Positions 42,166-52,179 are shown, counted from the stretch's first letter. The stretch is DNA of 64,000 nucleotides from Pedobacter insulae (GCF_900113525.1 NZ_FOPP01000007.1:186001-250000), one strand, 5' to 3'. Numbers and translations are program-made. Notes: generated by a model from the sequence alone, not told the origin.

Positions 42166-43386
42166 ATGGACGCCTCAAATAAAAAGAATGTTACCCTTAT
42201 TATTATTGTTGCTGCATTAGGCTACTTTGTAGATATCTATGATCTAATTCTTTTCTCTGTGGTAAGGGTTAAAAGTTTAAGGGATTTGGGTGTGGCCGAC
42301 GACGATATGCTAAGTATAGGTGCAGATATTATCAATAGCCAGATGTTCGGAATGTTAATTGGGGGCATCTTATGGGGTGTGTTGGGCGATAAAAGAGGAA
42401 GATTAAGCGTATTATTTGGCTCTATTATCGTTTATTCCTTAGCCAATATTGCTAATGGCTTTGTGAGTTCTGTAACTGCTTATACAATTATTCGTTTCAT
42501 TGCGGGAATAGGTTTGGCTGGAGAATTAGGCGCTGGAATTACCTTGGTTACCGAAACCATGAGTAAGGAGAACAGAGGATATGGTACGATGATTGTCGCT
42601 GGGGTTGGTTTGTTTGGCGCAGTGGCAGCAGCGCTGGTCAGCGATCACTATACTTGGCAAACCAGCTACTTTATTGGTGGTGGAATGGGATTGTTGCTCT
42701 TGTTCTTGAGAGTTGGCTTAGCTGAATCGGGTCTTTTTAAAGAAGTAAAAGAAAGTACCATTAAACGGGGTAATATCCTCATGCTTATTAATAATGGCGC
42801 TAGATTTAAGAAATACTTGGCTTGTATTTTTGTGGGTTTACCATTGTGGTTTGTAGTAGGAGTACTCATTACTTTTTCACCTGAATTTGGCAAAGCATTA
42901 AATGCTACTGGTATTATAAATGTGGGCAAAGGGGTGATGTATTGTTACATTGGTATTGCCGTAGGAGATATTGTAGCTGGGTTTTTATGTCAGCTTTTAC
43001 GTTCGCGAAAAAAAGTTATGTTTATTTTCTTAGTGTTAACGGCCATTGCCATCGCTATTTATTTATCCGCAAAAGGACTAAGTCCCGAAACATTTATTTG
43101 GTTAAGCTTATTCCTAGGTTTTGCTTCCGGTTACTGGGCAACATTTGTAACGATTGCGTCTGAGCAATTTGGCACTAATTTGCGGGCCACTGTAACAACC
43201 ACAGTACCGAATTTTGTGCGAGGCTCAGTGGTTGCGATAACGATATCTTTCCAATTTTTAAAGGCTGAGGTTGGTATTTTGCAAAGCGCCATGATCGTTG
43301 GGACGGTTTGTTTACTCATTGCTTTCTTTGCTTTAAGCCAGCTTAAGGAAACGTTTAATAAAGATTTGGATTATGTGGAAGTATAA
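42166..43386 (+). CDS. MFS transporter, metabolite:H+ symporter-like
   Basis: The 406-aa protein has twelve hydrophobic segments. The MFS signature between helices 2 and 3 reads GVLGDKRGRLSVL, and helix 4-5 shows RFIAGIGLAGELGAGITLVTE, which recalls the KgtP/ShiA-type organic acid symporters. The N-terminus (FVDIYDLILFSVV) fits the same group. The substrate is not deducible. It precedes hemF by 96 nt. Confidence 0.88.
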   Translation: MDASNKKNVTLIIIVAALGYFVDIYDLILFSVVRVKSLRDLGVADDDMLSIGADIINSQMFGMLIGGILWGVLGDKRGRLSVLFGSIIVYSLANIANGFVSSVTAYTIIRFIAGIGLAGELGAGITLVTETMSKENRGYGTMIVAGVGLFGAVAAALVSDHYTWQTSYFIGGGMGLLLLFLRVGLAESGLFKEVKESTIKRGNILMLINNGARFKKYLACIFVGLPLWFVVGVLITFSPEFGKALNATGIINVGKGVMYCYIGIAVGDIVAGFLCQLLRSRKKVMFIFLVLTAIAIAIYLSAKGLSPETFIWLSLFLGFASGYWATFVTIASEQFGTNLRATVTTTVPNFVRGSVVAITISFQFLKAEVGILQSAMIVGTVCLLIAFFALSQLKETFNKDLDYVEV

Positions 43387-43482
43387 GGTGTTTTATGTCA
43401 AAAAAATGTACTTTCTCTTTGATTATTGCAGATAGCTTTTGTATTAGCTTTAACTTTACACTGTAAAAAAGGTTTAAAGAAA

Positions 43483-44376
43483 ATGTTTAGAGATAAAGTA
43501 GCGGCAATCTATCAAAAACTCCAAGATGATATTTGTAATGGTTTGGCACAGGCTGATGGAAAAGCTAGGTTTGAAGAAGAGCTATGGAACCGTGAAGGTG
43601 GCGGTGGCGGTAGAACTCGGGTAATGCAGCATGGCAAGGTGATAGAAAAAGGTGGGGTGAACTTTTCGGCAGTGCATGGCAAACTGCCAGAAGCTGTTAA
43701 AAAGGCTTTCAAAGTAGCGAGCGACGATTTTTTTGCAACGGGTGTTTCTATAGTCATGCATCCCGAAAACCCCTTTGTTCCCATTATTCATATGAATGTA
43801 AGATATTTTGAAATGGATGAGCAAACCCGATGGTTTGGTGGCGGCATTGATTTAACTCCTCACTACATAATTCCGACTGATGCCAGATTCTTCCATCATC
43901 GTTTGAAACAAACGTGTGATGAGTTTGATTCTTCTTTTTATCCAAAATTTAAAGCAATTGCTGATGACTATTTTTTTATCAAGCATAGACATGAAACCCG
44001 GGGAGTAGGTGGTATATTCTACGACCGCTTAAGACCTGAAAATACTAATCTTGATTTTGACCGAATTTTAGATTTTTCAGTTGCGGTAGGAAATACCTTT
44101 CTGCCCATATATACAGAACTGATTGAACGAAATTACGAAACGTCGTTTACAGAGCAACAAAAGGAATGGCAATATCTTCGTAGAAGTCGCTACGCAGAGT
44201 TTAACCTTGTTTACGATGCGGGCACTAAATTTGGATTAGAAACCAATGGGAGAATAGAAAGTATCTTAATGAGTTTGCCACCAACCGCAAAATGGAATTA
44301 TAACCCCGCAATTGAAGCAGGTAGTGAGGAAGAAAAAACTCAAGAGTTACTTAAAAAGGGAATTGCATGGGTATGA
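43483..44376 (+). CDS. hemF: oxygen-dependent coproporphyrinogen III oxidase
   Basis: The 297-aa enzyme oxidatively decarboxylates coproporphyrinogen III to protoporphyrinogen IX in heme synthesis and needs O2. The start at ATG 43483 (MFRDKVAAIYQKLQ) gives the family's usual length; a TTG further upstream would add 19 residues of non-homologous sequence. Conserved stretches are REGGGGGRTRVMQ, PIIHMNVRYFE, WFGGGIDLTPHYI and GVGGIFYDRL. The stop overlaps the start of the next gene. Confidence 0.95.
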   Translation: MFRDKVAAIYQKLQDDICNGLAQADGKARFEEELWNREGGGGGRTRVMQHGKVIEKGGVNFSAVHGKLPEAVKKAFKVASDDFFATGVSIVMHPENPFVPIIHMNVRYFEMDEQTRWFGGGIDLTPHYIIPTDARFFHHRLKQTCDEFDSSFYPKFKAIADDYFFIKHRHETRGVGGIFYDRLRPENTNLDFDRILDFSVAVGNTFLPIYTELIERNYETSFTEQQKEWQYLRRSRYAEFNLVYDAGTKFGLETNGRIESILMSLPPTAKWNYNPAIEAGSEEEKTQELLKKGIAWV

Positions 44377-45116
44377 TAAGACTTTGGATTTTTATACTTA
44401 CTGCAACTTTCTTGAGTTCATGCAGTACACAGTATGCTATTACCAAGTCGAACCGTGAAGAATATAGCATCAATGACAAAATTGAGGTTGATAGCGCTAT
44501 TGTTAGAACCTATTTGCCTTATAAACAAAAGCTTGATCAAGAAATGACCAAAGTAATTGGGCATACCTCGGTTTTGTTGACAAAAACATCAGAGTTTCCG
44601 GAGTCTGTGTTGGGTAATTTCTTTGCTGATGCGGTATTCAATCAAGCTAAAAAGTTAGAACCAACTATCGATTTTGTGTTTCCAACTACAAAAGGTGGAT
44701 TACGTAACGATATTTCAAAGGGACCAATAACTGTTTCAGGTGTATTTGAATTAATGCCTTTTGAAAATCAGCTTGTACTATTTAAGCTTAAAGGAAGCGA
44801 TGTACTTATTATCCTGAATTATATCGCGCTGACTAACGGGCAACCTGTAGCGGGCCTAAGGATGAATATCAAGGACAAAACCCCTGAAAATATTTATATC
44901 AATGGTAAGCCTTTTGATGTTAACCAAACTTATATGGTACTTACATCAGATTATATAGGTAATGGCGGTGATGACGCTAAAGGTTTTGCTAATCCTATTT
45001 CCAGAAAAAATATTGGTTTACTAGTAAGGGACGCTCTTTTAAAAGAAGTTGCTGAGTTAGAATTTGCTGGTAAAAAGATTGAAGCTAAAACAGATGGAAG
45101 AATTACAAAAAACTAA
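44367..45116 (+). CDS. lipoprotein with 5'-nucleotidase C-terminal domain only
   Basis: The 249-aa lipoprotein (lipobox LSSC, Cys ~19) corresponds to the substrate-binding C-terminal half of UshA-type nucleotidases: GNFFADAV, DFVFPTTKGGLRNDISKGPITVSGVFELMPFENQLV and a LTSDYIGNGGDD loop. The metallophosphatase half is absent here and encoded by the next gene, which it overlaps by 23 nt. The ATG at 44373 (ATGA overlap with hemF) is an equally good start. It presumably pairs with the next product in the periplasm (inference). Confidence 0.88.
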   Translation: MGMIRLWIFILTATFLSSCSTQYAITKSNREEYSINDKIEVDSAIVRTYLPYKQKLDQEMTKVIGHTSVLLTKTSEFPESVLGNFFADAVFNQAKKLEPTIDFVFPTTKGGLRNDISKGPITVSGVFELMPFENQLVLFKLKGSDVLIILNYIALTNGQPVAGLRMNIKDKTPENIYINGKPFDVNQTYMVLTSDYIGNGGDDAKGFANPISRKNIGLLVRDALLKEVAELEFAGKKIEAKTDGRITKN

Positions 45117-46044
45117 CCGACGTAATTTTATCAAGGCAGGTGGCATATTAAGTGCTGCATTTGCACTGAACATCAATTCTTTTGATGCATTTGCCACTGG
45201 GCGTTTGCAAAAAATAACTATTCTTCATACAAACGATGTACATAGTAGAATTGAACCTTTTCCTATGGATGGCTCGAGAAATCAAGGATTAGGTGGCACG
45301 GCAAGACGATCTGCGCTGATTAAAAAAATACGGGCTGAACAAGAAAATGTATTGTTGCTAGACGCTGGGGATATATTTCAAGGTACGCCTTATTTTAATA
45401 AATATGGTGGAGAATTGGAATTGAAGTTAATGAGTGCCATGGGTTATGATGCAACCACTTTAGGAAACCATGATTTCGACAATGGAATAGAAGGGTTTTA
45501 CAAGCAACTGCCACACGCAAATTTTGAGGTGCTAATTGCTAATTATGATTTAAAAAATACAGCTCTTTATCAGTCGACGAAACCTTTTAAAATATTCAAG
45601 AAAGCGGGACTGAAAATAGGTGTTTTCGGAATTGGTATTCAATTAAAGGGTTTGGTTGATCCAAAAAACTATGGTGAAACGCAATATTTAGATCCAATAG
45701 CAATTGCCAATGCAACTGCCTCGCTCCTTAAAAATGATCATCAGTGCGACTTAGTGATATGTCTTTCTCATTTGGGGTATAAATATAGAGACGCTATCGT
45801 TTCTGATCAAGTATTGGCAGCGAGCACTAAAAATATAGATTTAATAATTGGTGGACATACCCATTCATTCTTAACTGTTCCGGAAGATGTTAAAAATCTA
45901 GGTGGACAAATAACTACGATCAATCAAGTGGGTTTTGCCGGGATTAATTTGGGTAGGGTAGATTACTATTTTGAACCAGGTAAGAAGAAAAAATTAAAGC
46001 TTAGTACTCCCTATGAAATTAATAATTGGCTGGACAAAAGTTAA
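45094..46044 (+). CDS. exported metallophosphatase, N-terminal half of 5'-nucleotidase
   Basis: The 316-aa protein starts at ATG 45094, giving a Tat-like signal (NRRNFIKAGGILSAAFAL). The metallophosphoesterase metal ligands are visible as HTNDVHSR, LLDAGDIFQG, TLGNHDFDNG, SHLGY and GGHTH. The sequence stops where the C-terminal nucleotidase domain of UshA would begin; that domain is on the preceding gene. Together they should form a two-chain periplasmic 5'-nucleotidase. The stop overlaps the stop of the ROK regulator gene on the opposite strand. Confidence 0.9.
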   Translation: MEELQKTNRRNFIKAGGILSAAFALNINSFDAFATGRLQKITILHTNDVHSRIEPFPMDGSRNQGLGGTARRSALIKKIRAEQENVLLLDAGDIFQGTPYFNKYGGELELKLMSAMGYDATTLGNHDFDNGIEGFYKQLPHANFEVLIANYDLKNTALYQSTKPFKIFKKAGLKIGVFGIGIQLKGLVDPKNYGETQYLDPIAIANATASLLKNDHQCDLVICLSHLGYKYRDAIVSDQVLAASTKNIDLIIGGHTHSFLTVPEDVKNLGGQITTINQVGFAGINLGRVDYYFEPGKKKKLKLSTPYEINNWLDKS

Positions 46045-47303
46045 TCTATAGTTGCTTTTGTAAGCTTAGTCATTTTTATGTAGGCGTCCAAAATTTCATT
46101 AATACCTTGCATTGCATAGCCCAGTAGCCTTGACGTTTCACCAAGCTCAGAGGTAACAATAATGGTTTTTTCCCTAATTTGGGTCATACAATACGTATTG
46201 ATGGCTTGTTGCATAGGCAATGTTATATATTGTTTGGCTGCAGCTATTTGGCCACTTAAAATAATTAGCTCTGGATTAAATAATTGGATTAGTATGGATA
46301 TTCCTTTACCCATGTGTGCACCAACGTTAGATAGAAGCTGGATCGCATATTGATCTCCCTTATTTGCTGCTTTAATTATGATGTCTGGTTCAATTCTTTC
46401 CAGCTCCTCTGGGCTAAGTTGGTTTAGCATAGAATTCTTGCCAGATAAAATATCGGACTTAGCCATTTTCGATAAAGCATTTCCGGAAGCAATTGTTTCC
46501 AAACATCCGTGTTTACCGCAATAACACAGTTCGCCATTCTCTACAACGGGTATATGGCCTAACTCGCCAGAAAAACCACAAGCACCTTTGCGTAACATTC
46601 CATCCATTATAATTCCTAAGCCCACTCCCCAATCCATCAATAAGATCAGCACATTCTTTTTCCCCTTTGCCAGTCCGTGACTAAGTTCAGCCATAGATGA
46701 GCCGTTTACATCATTTTGAATAACAACCGGCAATTGTAGTACATTTTCAAAAGCGGTTGCTAATGGAATATTTTGATCAGAATCTAACAGGTAGCTATAA
46801 TTTTCTCCCTTGTCTGTATCTATCAAACCAGGAATTCCAACACTGCATCCAATTAATTTGCTCCTGTCAACTCTTTCAGAATCCATCATTTTCTGTATTT
46901 CTTTATTTAAAATATTCAAAAAGTCGGACCTATTCATGGTAATGGGCAGGTTAATTATTTTAGTGTCAACTACCACGTTATGGTTGTTTTCAATAATGGT
47001 TATTTTAGTATGAAATAGTTGTATATCTATACAGAAAATTAAGATTTTTCCGTCCACTAAGCCATAAAGATCAGGCCTTCTTCCGCCAATAGACAATCCG
47101 AGGCCTTTTTTTTCTATCAAATTATCTCCTGCCAAACTATTAATTAACTTTAGCACACTTGGAGGGCTCATTCCCAGATCATCACAGAGTGTGGAGACAG
47201 TTTGGGGGCCTCGATTGAAAAGACACTTTAAAAGCCTATATTTATGTAGCAGGTGTTTTTCGTTGCGTTCTTTTAATAATCCATTTAATAAGGAAAGATT
47301 CAT
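46041..47303 (-). CDS. ROK-family transcriptional regulator
   Basis: The 420-aa NagC/XylR-type protein has an N-terminal winged helix (residues ~15-75: RGPQTVSTLCDDLGMSPPSVLKLINSL) and a ROK sugar-kinase-like domain: GELGHIPV, the zinc motif CYCGKHGCLETIASG and QNDVNGSSMAELSHG. It is divergent from the Gfo/Idh/MocA-DUF1080 operon, so a sugar or sugar derivative from that pathway is the likely ligand. Confidence 0.92.
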   Translation of the reverse strand: MNLSLLNGLLKERNEKHLLHKYRLLKCLFNRGPQTVSTLCDDLGMSPPSVLKLINSLAGDNLIEKKGLGLSIGGRRPDLYGLVDGKILIFCIDIQLFHTKITIIENNHNVVVDTKIINLPITMNRSDFLNILNKEIQKMMDSERVDRSKLIGCSVGIPGLIDTDKGENYSYLLDSDQNIPLATAFENVLQLPVVIQNDVNGSSMAELSHGLAKGKKNVLILLMDWGVGLGIIMDGMLRKGACGFSGELGHIPVVENGELCYCGKHGCLETIASGNALSKMAKSDILSGKNSMLNQLSPEELERIEPDIIIKAANKGDQYAIQLLSNVGAHMGKGISILIQLFNPELIILSGQIAAAKQYITLPMQQAINTYCMTQIREKTIIVTSELGETSRLLGYAMQGINEILDAYIKMTKLTKATID

Positions 47304-47334
47304 CAGCTTATCTATATATTTTAACTAATATCAT

Positions 47335-47342
47335 CAAACTTA
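47335..47342 (-). promoter_or_regulatory. -7 element of the ROK regulator gene
   Basis: TAAGTTTG on the minus strand fits TAnnTTTG, 31 nt before the ATG. Confidence 0.5.
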
Positions 47343-47398
47343 AATAAAAAAATAATTAAAGTATTTTTATTTATTTCATTTTTTATAGATCTTTTGCC

Positions 47399-47429
47399 TT
47401 TGTTGTAAATTATTTCTAATATTACTTTG
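47399..47429 (+). promoter_or_regulatory. promoter of the Gfo/DUF1080 operon
   Basis: TTTG at 47399-47402, a 20-nt spacer and TACTTTG at 47423-47429 resemble the Bacteroidota promoter, with the -7 box one base short. Transcription would start near 47435, about 40 nt before the ATG. Clear operator dyads were not seen. Confidence 0.55.
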
Positions 47430-47475
47430 ACGTAAGAGTTATCGTATTAACGTTTTATAATCACCAAAACCATAC

Positions 47476-48759
47476 ATGAAAACCATAAAAGAACCGAAAC
47501 AAGAAAACAGCAGAAGAGATTTTATTAAAAAATCTACCATTGCCTTAGCCTCATTTACCATTGTTCCTCGATATGTGCTTGGAGGGCAAGGTTATTTAGC
47601 TCCAAGCGACAAGCTCACCAAGGCGGTAATAGGCGTTGGTGGCATGGGCAGGGGTCATTTTCCATATGATGGAACCCAAGTTGTGGCGATTTGCGATGTA
47701 GATACCAGACATATTGCAAAATCATTGCCCTTGCTAGACAAGGGTGTCAAAACATTTGGTGATTATCGTGAACTTTTAAAGCTGCCAGAAGTAGATATTG
47801 TACATATTGCAACTCCGCCTCATTGGCACGGAATAATGGCAGTTGATGCGGCAAATGCCGGAAAGGACGTTTGGTGTGAAAAGCCGATGACCCATACTAT
47901 TGGAGAGGGCAAAAGAGTAGTTGAAGCCATGAAACAAAATGGGAGCATGTTTAGACTTAATACTTGGTTTAGGTTTAAAGACACATTTTACGGTATGGGC
48001 ACAACAGTTAAGCCTATTAAAAAATTAGTTGATAGTGGTCTTTTAGGTTGGCCGCTTAAGGTAACTGTAGGAAAGCATACAGGATACGATTGGAAATTTT
48101 TCTGGGTTGGGAATGAAAACCTTCCAATAGAACCAGTACCTGCAGAACTTGATTACGAATCGTGGCTAGGTCCAGCTCCTTTTAAACCTTACAGCACCCA
48201 CAGGGTACACCAAACATTTAGGGGATATTGGGATTATGATGGTGGCGGCCTTAGCGATATGGGGCAACACTATATTGATCCGATCCAGTATTTTTTAGGA
48301 AAGGATAATACAAGTCCGGTTTCTGTGGAAATAGATGCGCCTCAACAGCATTATGATGCCGTTGGAACCTGGCGTAGAATTACCTATACTTATGCTGATG
48401 GATGTCAGATTATATTAGATGGTGCTGGGACTGATACAAATGTACCTTATATTGAAGGTCCAAAAGGGAAATTGTATCCGGGTTTTAAATCAGATATACC
48501 TGATCTAGACAGGAAGTTAGCCGCATTTCCAGAACCACCTAGTCAGCTTACGGATTTTGTTGAATGTGTTAAAACCAGACAAAAGTTTGCTTTGAACGAG
48601 GAGAATGGACATCGTTCCTGCAATCTTGTTAACATCGGATTAATAGCGCTTCGCTTAGGCCGATCACTTAAATTCGATCCCATTAAACAAGAGTTTATTG
48701 ATGACGAGGGTGCTAATAAATTATTAAATCCTGTAATGAGAGCTCCATATTCAATTTAA
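47476..48759 (+). CDS. Tat-exported Gfo/Idh/MocA oxidoreductase (1)
   Basis: The 427-aa NAD(P)-dependent sugar dehydrogenase has a twin-arginine signal (NSRRDFIKKSTIALASF). The Rossmann fold follows at residues ~52-160 (AVIGVGGMGRGH, VVAICDVD, CEKPMTHT with the family lysine). The C-terminal alpha/beta domain includes YDGGGLSDMGQHYIDPIQY. It opens the operon and probably oxidises a glycoside, likely at C3, outside the cytoplasm with a tightly bound cofactor (inference). The neighbour at 52224 is a paralogue. Confidence 0.9.
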   Translation: MKTIKEPKQENSRRDFIKKSTIALASFTIVPRYVLGGQGYLAPSDKLTKAVIGVGGMGRGHFPYDGTQVVAICDVDTRHIAKSLPLLDKGVKTFGDYRELLKLPEVDIVHIATPPHWHGIMAVDAANAGKDVWCEKPMTHTIGEGKRVVEAMKQNGSMFRLNTWFRFKDTFYGMGTTVKPIKKLVDSGLLGWPLKVTVGKHTGYDWKFFWVGNENLPIEPVPAELDYESWLGPAPFKPYSTHRVHQTFRGYWDYDGGGLSDMGQHYIDPIQYFLGKDNTSPVSVEIDAPQQHYDAVGTWRRITYTYADGCQIILDGAGTDTNVPYIEGPKGKLYPGFKSDIPDLDRKLAAFPEPPSQLTDFVECVKTRQKFALNEENGHRSCNLVNIGLIALRLGRSLKFDPIKQEFIDDEGANKLLNPVMRAPYSI

Positions 48760-48789
48760 AAATATCTACTTAAACAACACTATATTCAA

Positions 48790-51700
48790 ATGATACGTAA
48801 AATATTAGGGATAATGCTTTTTGTGGGCTTATTGCTTCCCAACCTGAGTGCCCAAGAAAAAAAAGACGAACGAACGGTTGCCACTCGCATTGCCGATTTG
48901 TTAGCAGAATTGCCTGCTAAAAACACCAACCAATTTAACCGAAACATGAATGATATTACGCAACTTGGTGTTGATGGGTATCATACTTTAATTATCGGGT
49001 TAAATTCGAAAGACAATGAATCAGTATTAACTTATGCAATTAATGGGTTTTCTGGTTATGCGAGTCAGCCAGGAAAAGAAAATGCTAGGAAAATAGCCGT
49101 TAATGCCTATAAAAAAGCCTTAGTCTCTTTAACTGGAGTACAACATAAAGCATTTATTTTGAGTCAGTTTGATGTAATCGGCACAGATGAAGTTGTTCTT
49201 GAAATAGCGCAGTTTTTAACAAACGAGGCTTTAGCCGACGCTGCGTCAAGAGCATTGGCGAAGATTAATACTGACCTTTCAAAAAACACCCTTCTTAAAG
49301 CTTTATCATCAGCTAGTGGAAGAGCTAAATTAAGTATTATAGCTGCTTTAGGACATACAGATTTAAAAGCAGCAGGAGCAGTTTTGATCGGTATATTAAA
49401 TTCTTCTACTGATTCGGACCTCTCAAAAATTACATTGGCAGCGCTTGCCCAATTAGGAGATCCAGCTAATGAACCAGTTTTGCAAAAAGCTGCTGCTAAG
49501 GCAGGCTATGCTTACGATGCGACTAATGCATTGTCTTCGTATCTGGTTTTTGCACATAAAATGTTAAACAAGGATAAGGCAACCGCAATTAAAATCGCAA
49601 ATAACCTTAAAGACCAGTCGGCCAATGTTAGAATTGCTGCCTTAGAAATTATGGCCGCTGCGGCTCCATCTACTCCTTATTTTACTAAAGCTTTAAAAGA
49701 TCCATCTTTTGCTTACCGTGCTGCCGCCCTAAAAGCTGCACTACCATATTTTAAAACTGAAGAAACAGCGGTTTGGTTAAAAGAATTAAAAAAGGCTGAT
49801 GCACCGACGCAAGTGCTTCTATTACATTTCTTAGCGGATGCAAACGCACAACAGTCATTGCCAGCTATGCTAAAGCTTACAACAAGTAAAGAACAAGAAG
49901 TAAGGTACGTTGCTATTAATACGGCTGCTTCTTTGGGACAGGAACGTGTACTTTCCGATTTTTTAAAGCGCATGAAGAAAGCTGACGCAAGTGATTTACA
50001 GGTTTATAGTGATGCTATTTTAAAAATGAAAGGAGAAGATATTACTAAAATTGTTGCTGAGGCACTTCCGAAAACAACACCAAACGTGCAAATAGCGCTT
50101 ATAAATATATTAGCGGCTAAGGCAGCTACCAGTCAATCTCAGGCAGTTTTTAAGGAATTAACTAACCAAGACTTACAAGTTCAACTAGCAGCTTACGGGG
50201 CTCTTAAGCAAGTTGCTTCTGCAGAGCAGTTACCTCAATTATATGTTTTGTTAAATGAAAATAAAACAGCTGAGCAAACCAGAGCTGTTCAAGCTGCTAT
50301 TATTTCGGCCTTGAAAACCAGTGCTAAAGAAGGACAAGTTGAAGGTGTGCTGACAAAAATGAAAGCATCTCCTGCGGCACAACAAGCATTGTATTATCCA
50401 ATATTGGCTAGCTTAGGCGGCAAACAAGCTTTAAGCACGATTAATGATGAGTTTAAAAATGGAAGTAATGAAGTTAAGCGCGCAGCTTTAAATTCATTAA
50501 CAAGTTGGACAAATTTTGAAGCTGCACAAACGTTGATCAATATTGCTAGAACCAGCAAAGATGATGCAACTCTTGATCAGGCAGTAAAAGGCTATTTGAA
50601 ATTGGTAAAAGCAGCAAATTTACTACCAGAACAACGTTTATTATGCTTAAAAAATGCAATGGAAGTTGCCAAGACTACCGCTCAAAAGCAACAAATCTTA
50701 AGGGATGCTGAGCAGGCTAAAACTTTCAACACCTTAGTTTTTGCAAGTAATTATTTAAACGAGGCAAGCTTGCAACAAAATGCAGCTACCACCGTAATGA
50801 ATGTTGCCTTAGCCGGAAAATATAATGGCGAACTTGTAAAAAACATGCTTAATCAAACCATCTCGGTGATTACTGGCGCTGATAGTGAATATCAAAAAGA
50901 GGCAATGAAGAAATATATTGCTGATATGGAAGCTGGTGAAGGTTTTGTTTCTATTTACAATGGAAAAGACTTAACAGGCTGGCAAGGTTTAGTTGGAGAT
51001 CCTATTAAACGTGCCAAAATGGATGCAAGTACTTTAGCCGCTGCCCAGGAAAAGGCAAATAAGGAAGCTGCCGAAAGCTGGAAGCCAGTAAATGGCGAGC
51101 TTCATTTTATGAGTAAAGGAAATAATTTAGCGACCATTAAAAAATATGGCGATTTCGAAATGTTGGTAGACTGGAAAATTATTGATGATAAAAAGGGAGA
51201 AGGGGATGCTGGTATTTATTTGCGGGGAACACCGCAAGTACAAATTTGGGATAATGCACGTACAAACGTAGGTGCACAGGTAGGTTCTGGAGGTTTGTAT
51301 AATAATCAGCTTAACCCAAGCAAGCCATTAAAAGTAGCTGATAACATTCTAGATGAATGGAATACTTTTCGCATTGTTATGATTGCAGACCGGGTAACGG
51401 TTTACTTAAACGGTGTTTTGGTGACTGATAATGTGATACTTGAAAATTATTGGGATAGGAAATTACCTATTTTTAATGAAGAGCAAATTGAATTGCAGGC
51501 ACATGGATCGCCTGTTGCTTATCGCAATATTTTCATCAAAGAACTTCCCAGAACAAAACCTTTTGAATTAAGTGCACAAGAAGTTAAAGAAGGTTATAAG
51601 GTTCTATTTGATGGTACGAATATGCATAGTTGGGTTGGTAATACGACCGATTATGTAATAGAAAATGGAAATCTAGCTATTCGTCCTAAACCAGGAAAAG

Positions 51701-52179
51701 GTTCTGGCGGGAATTTGTTTACCAAAGAGCAATACAGTGATTTCATTTATCGATTTGAGTTTAAGCTTACCCCAGGTGCGAACAACGGTTTGGGCATAAG
51801 AGCTCCCTTAGAAGGCGATGCCGCATATGAGGGGATGGAGTTACAGATTCTAGACAATGATGCACCAGTCTATAAAAACTTGAAGCAATACCAATATCAT
51901 GGCTCTGTTTACGGAGTTTCGGCTGCCAAACGAGGTTTTTTAAAACCAACGGGTGAATGGAACTATCAGGAAGTGGTAGTAAAAGGTCCTAAGATTAAGG
52001 TTATTTTAAATGGAGAAACAATTGTGGATGCTGATATTACGGAAGCTCGAAAGAATGGTGCGGCGGATGGACAAAAGCATCCTGGTTTATTAAGGGATGC
52101 CGGTCATATCGGCTTTCTAGGTCATGGTTCTCCAGTTGAGTTTAGAAATATTAGAATAAAGGATTTAAGCAAGAAATAA
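48790..52179 (+). CDS. HEAT-repeat protein with two C-terminal DUF1080 (3-keto-glycoside hydrolase/lyase) domains
   Basis: The 1129-aa exported protein has a signal peptide ending at LSAQ (residue ~22). Residues ~35-710 are Ala/Leu-rich helical HEAT-type repeats (SANVRIAALEIMAAAAPSTP, QVRYVAINTAASLGQE). Two DUF1080 domains follow: ~718-925 (FVSIYNGKDLTGWQG, GDAGIYLRG) and ~934-1128 (YKVLFDGTNMHSWVG, GSPVEFRNIRIKDL). DUF1080 enzymes split 3-keto-glycosides. The two domains differ in sequence, so one may bind and one cleave. It lies between two exported dehydrogenase genes. Confidence 0.9.
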   Translation: MIRKILGIMLFVGLLLPNLSAQEKKDERTVATRIADLLAELPAKNTNQFNRNMNDITQLGVDGYHTLIIGLNSKDNESVLTYAINGFSGYASQPGKENARKIAVNAYKKALVSLTGVQHKAFILSQFDVIGTDEVVLEIAQFLTNEALADAASRALAKINTDLSKNTLLKALSSASGRAKLSIIAALGHTDLKAAGAVLIGILNSSTDSDLSKITLAALAQLGDPANEPVLQKAAAKAGYAYDATNALSSYLVFAHKMLNKDKATAIKIANNLKDQSANVRIAALEIMAAAAPSTPYFTKALKDPSFAYRAAALKAALPYFKTEETAVWLKELKKADAPTQVLLLHFLADANAQQSLPAMLKLTTSKEQEVRYVAINTAASLGQERVLSDFLKRMKKADASDLQVYSDAILKMKGEDITKIVAEALPKTTPNVQIALINILAAKAATSQSQAVFKELTNQDLQVQLAAYGALKQVASAEQLPQLYVLLNENKTAEQTRAVQAAIISALKTSAKEGQVEGVLTKMKASPAAQQALYYPILASLGGKQALSTINDEFKNGSNEVKRAALNSLTSWTNFEAAQTLINIARTSKDDATLDQAVKGYLKLVKAANLLPEQRLLCLKNAMEVAKTTAQKQQILRDAEQAKTFNTLVFASNYLNEASLQQNAATTVMNVALAGKYNGELVKNMLNQTISVITGADSEYQKEAMKKYIADMEAGEGFVSIYNGKDLTGWQGLVGDPIKRAKMDASTLAAAQEKANKEAAESWKPVNGELHFMSKGNNLATIKKYGDFEMLVDWKIIDDKKGEGDAGIYLRGTPQVQIWDNARTNVGAQVGSGGLYNNQLNPSKPLKVADNILDEWNTFRIVMIADRVTVYLNGVLVTDNVILENYWDRKLPIFNEEQIELQAHGSPVAYRNIFIKELPRTKPFELSAQEVKEGYKVLFDGTNMHSWVGNTTDYVIENGNLAIRPKPGKGSGGNLFTKEQYSDFIYRFEFKLTPGANNGLGIRAPLEGDAAYEGMELQILDNDAPVYKNLKQYQYHGSVYGVSAAKRGFLKPTGEWNYQEVVVKGPKIKVILNGETIVDADITEARKNGAADGQKHPGLLRDAGHIGFLGHGSPVEFRNIRIKDLSKK

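Noticed and set aside
43426..43482. N-terminal extension of hemF from a TTG
   Set aside because: The extra 19 residues have no similarity to HemF, and the ATG at 43483 gives the normal length.
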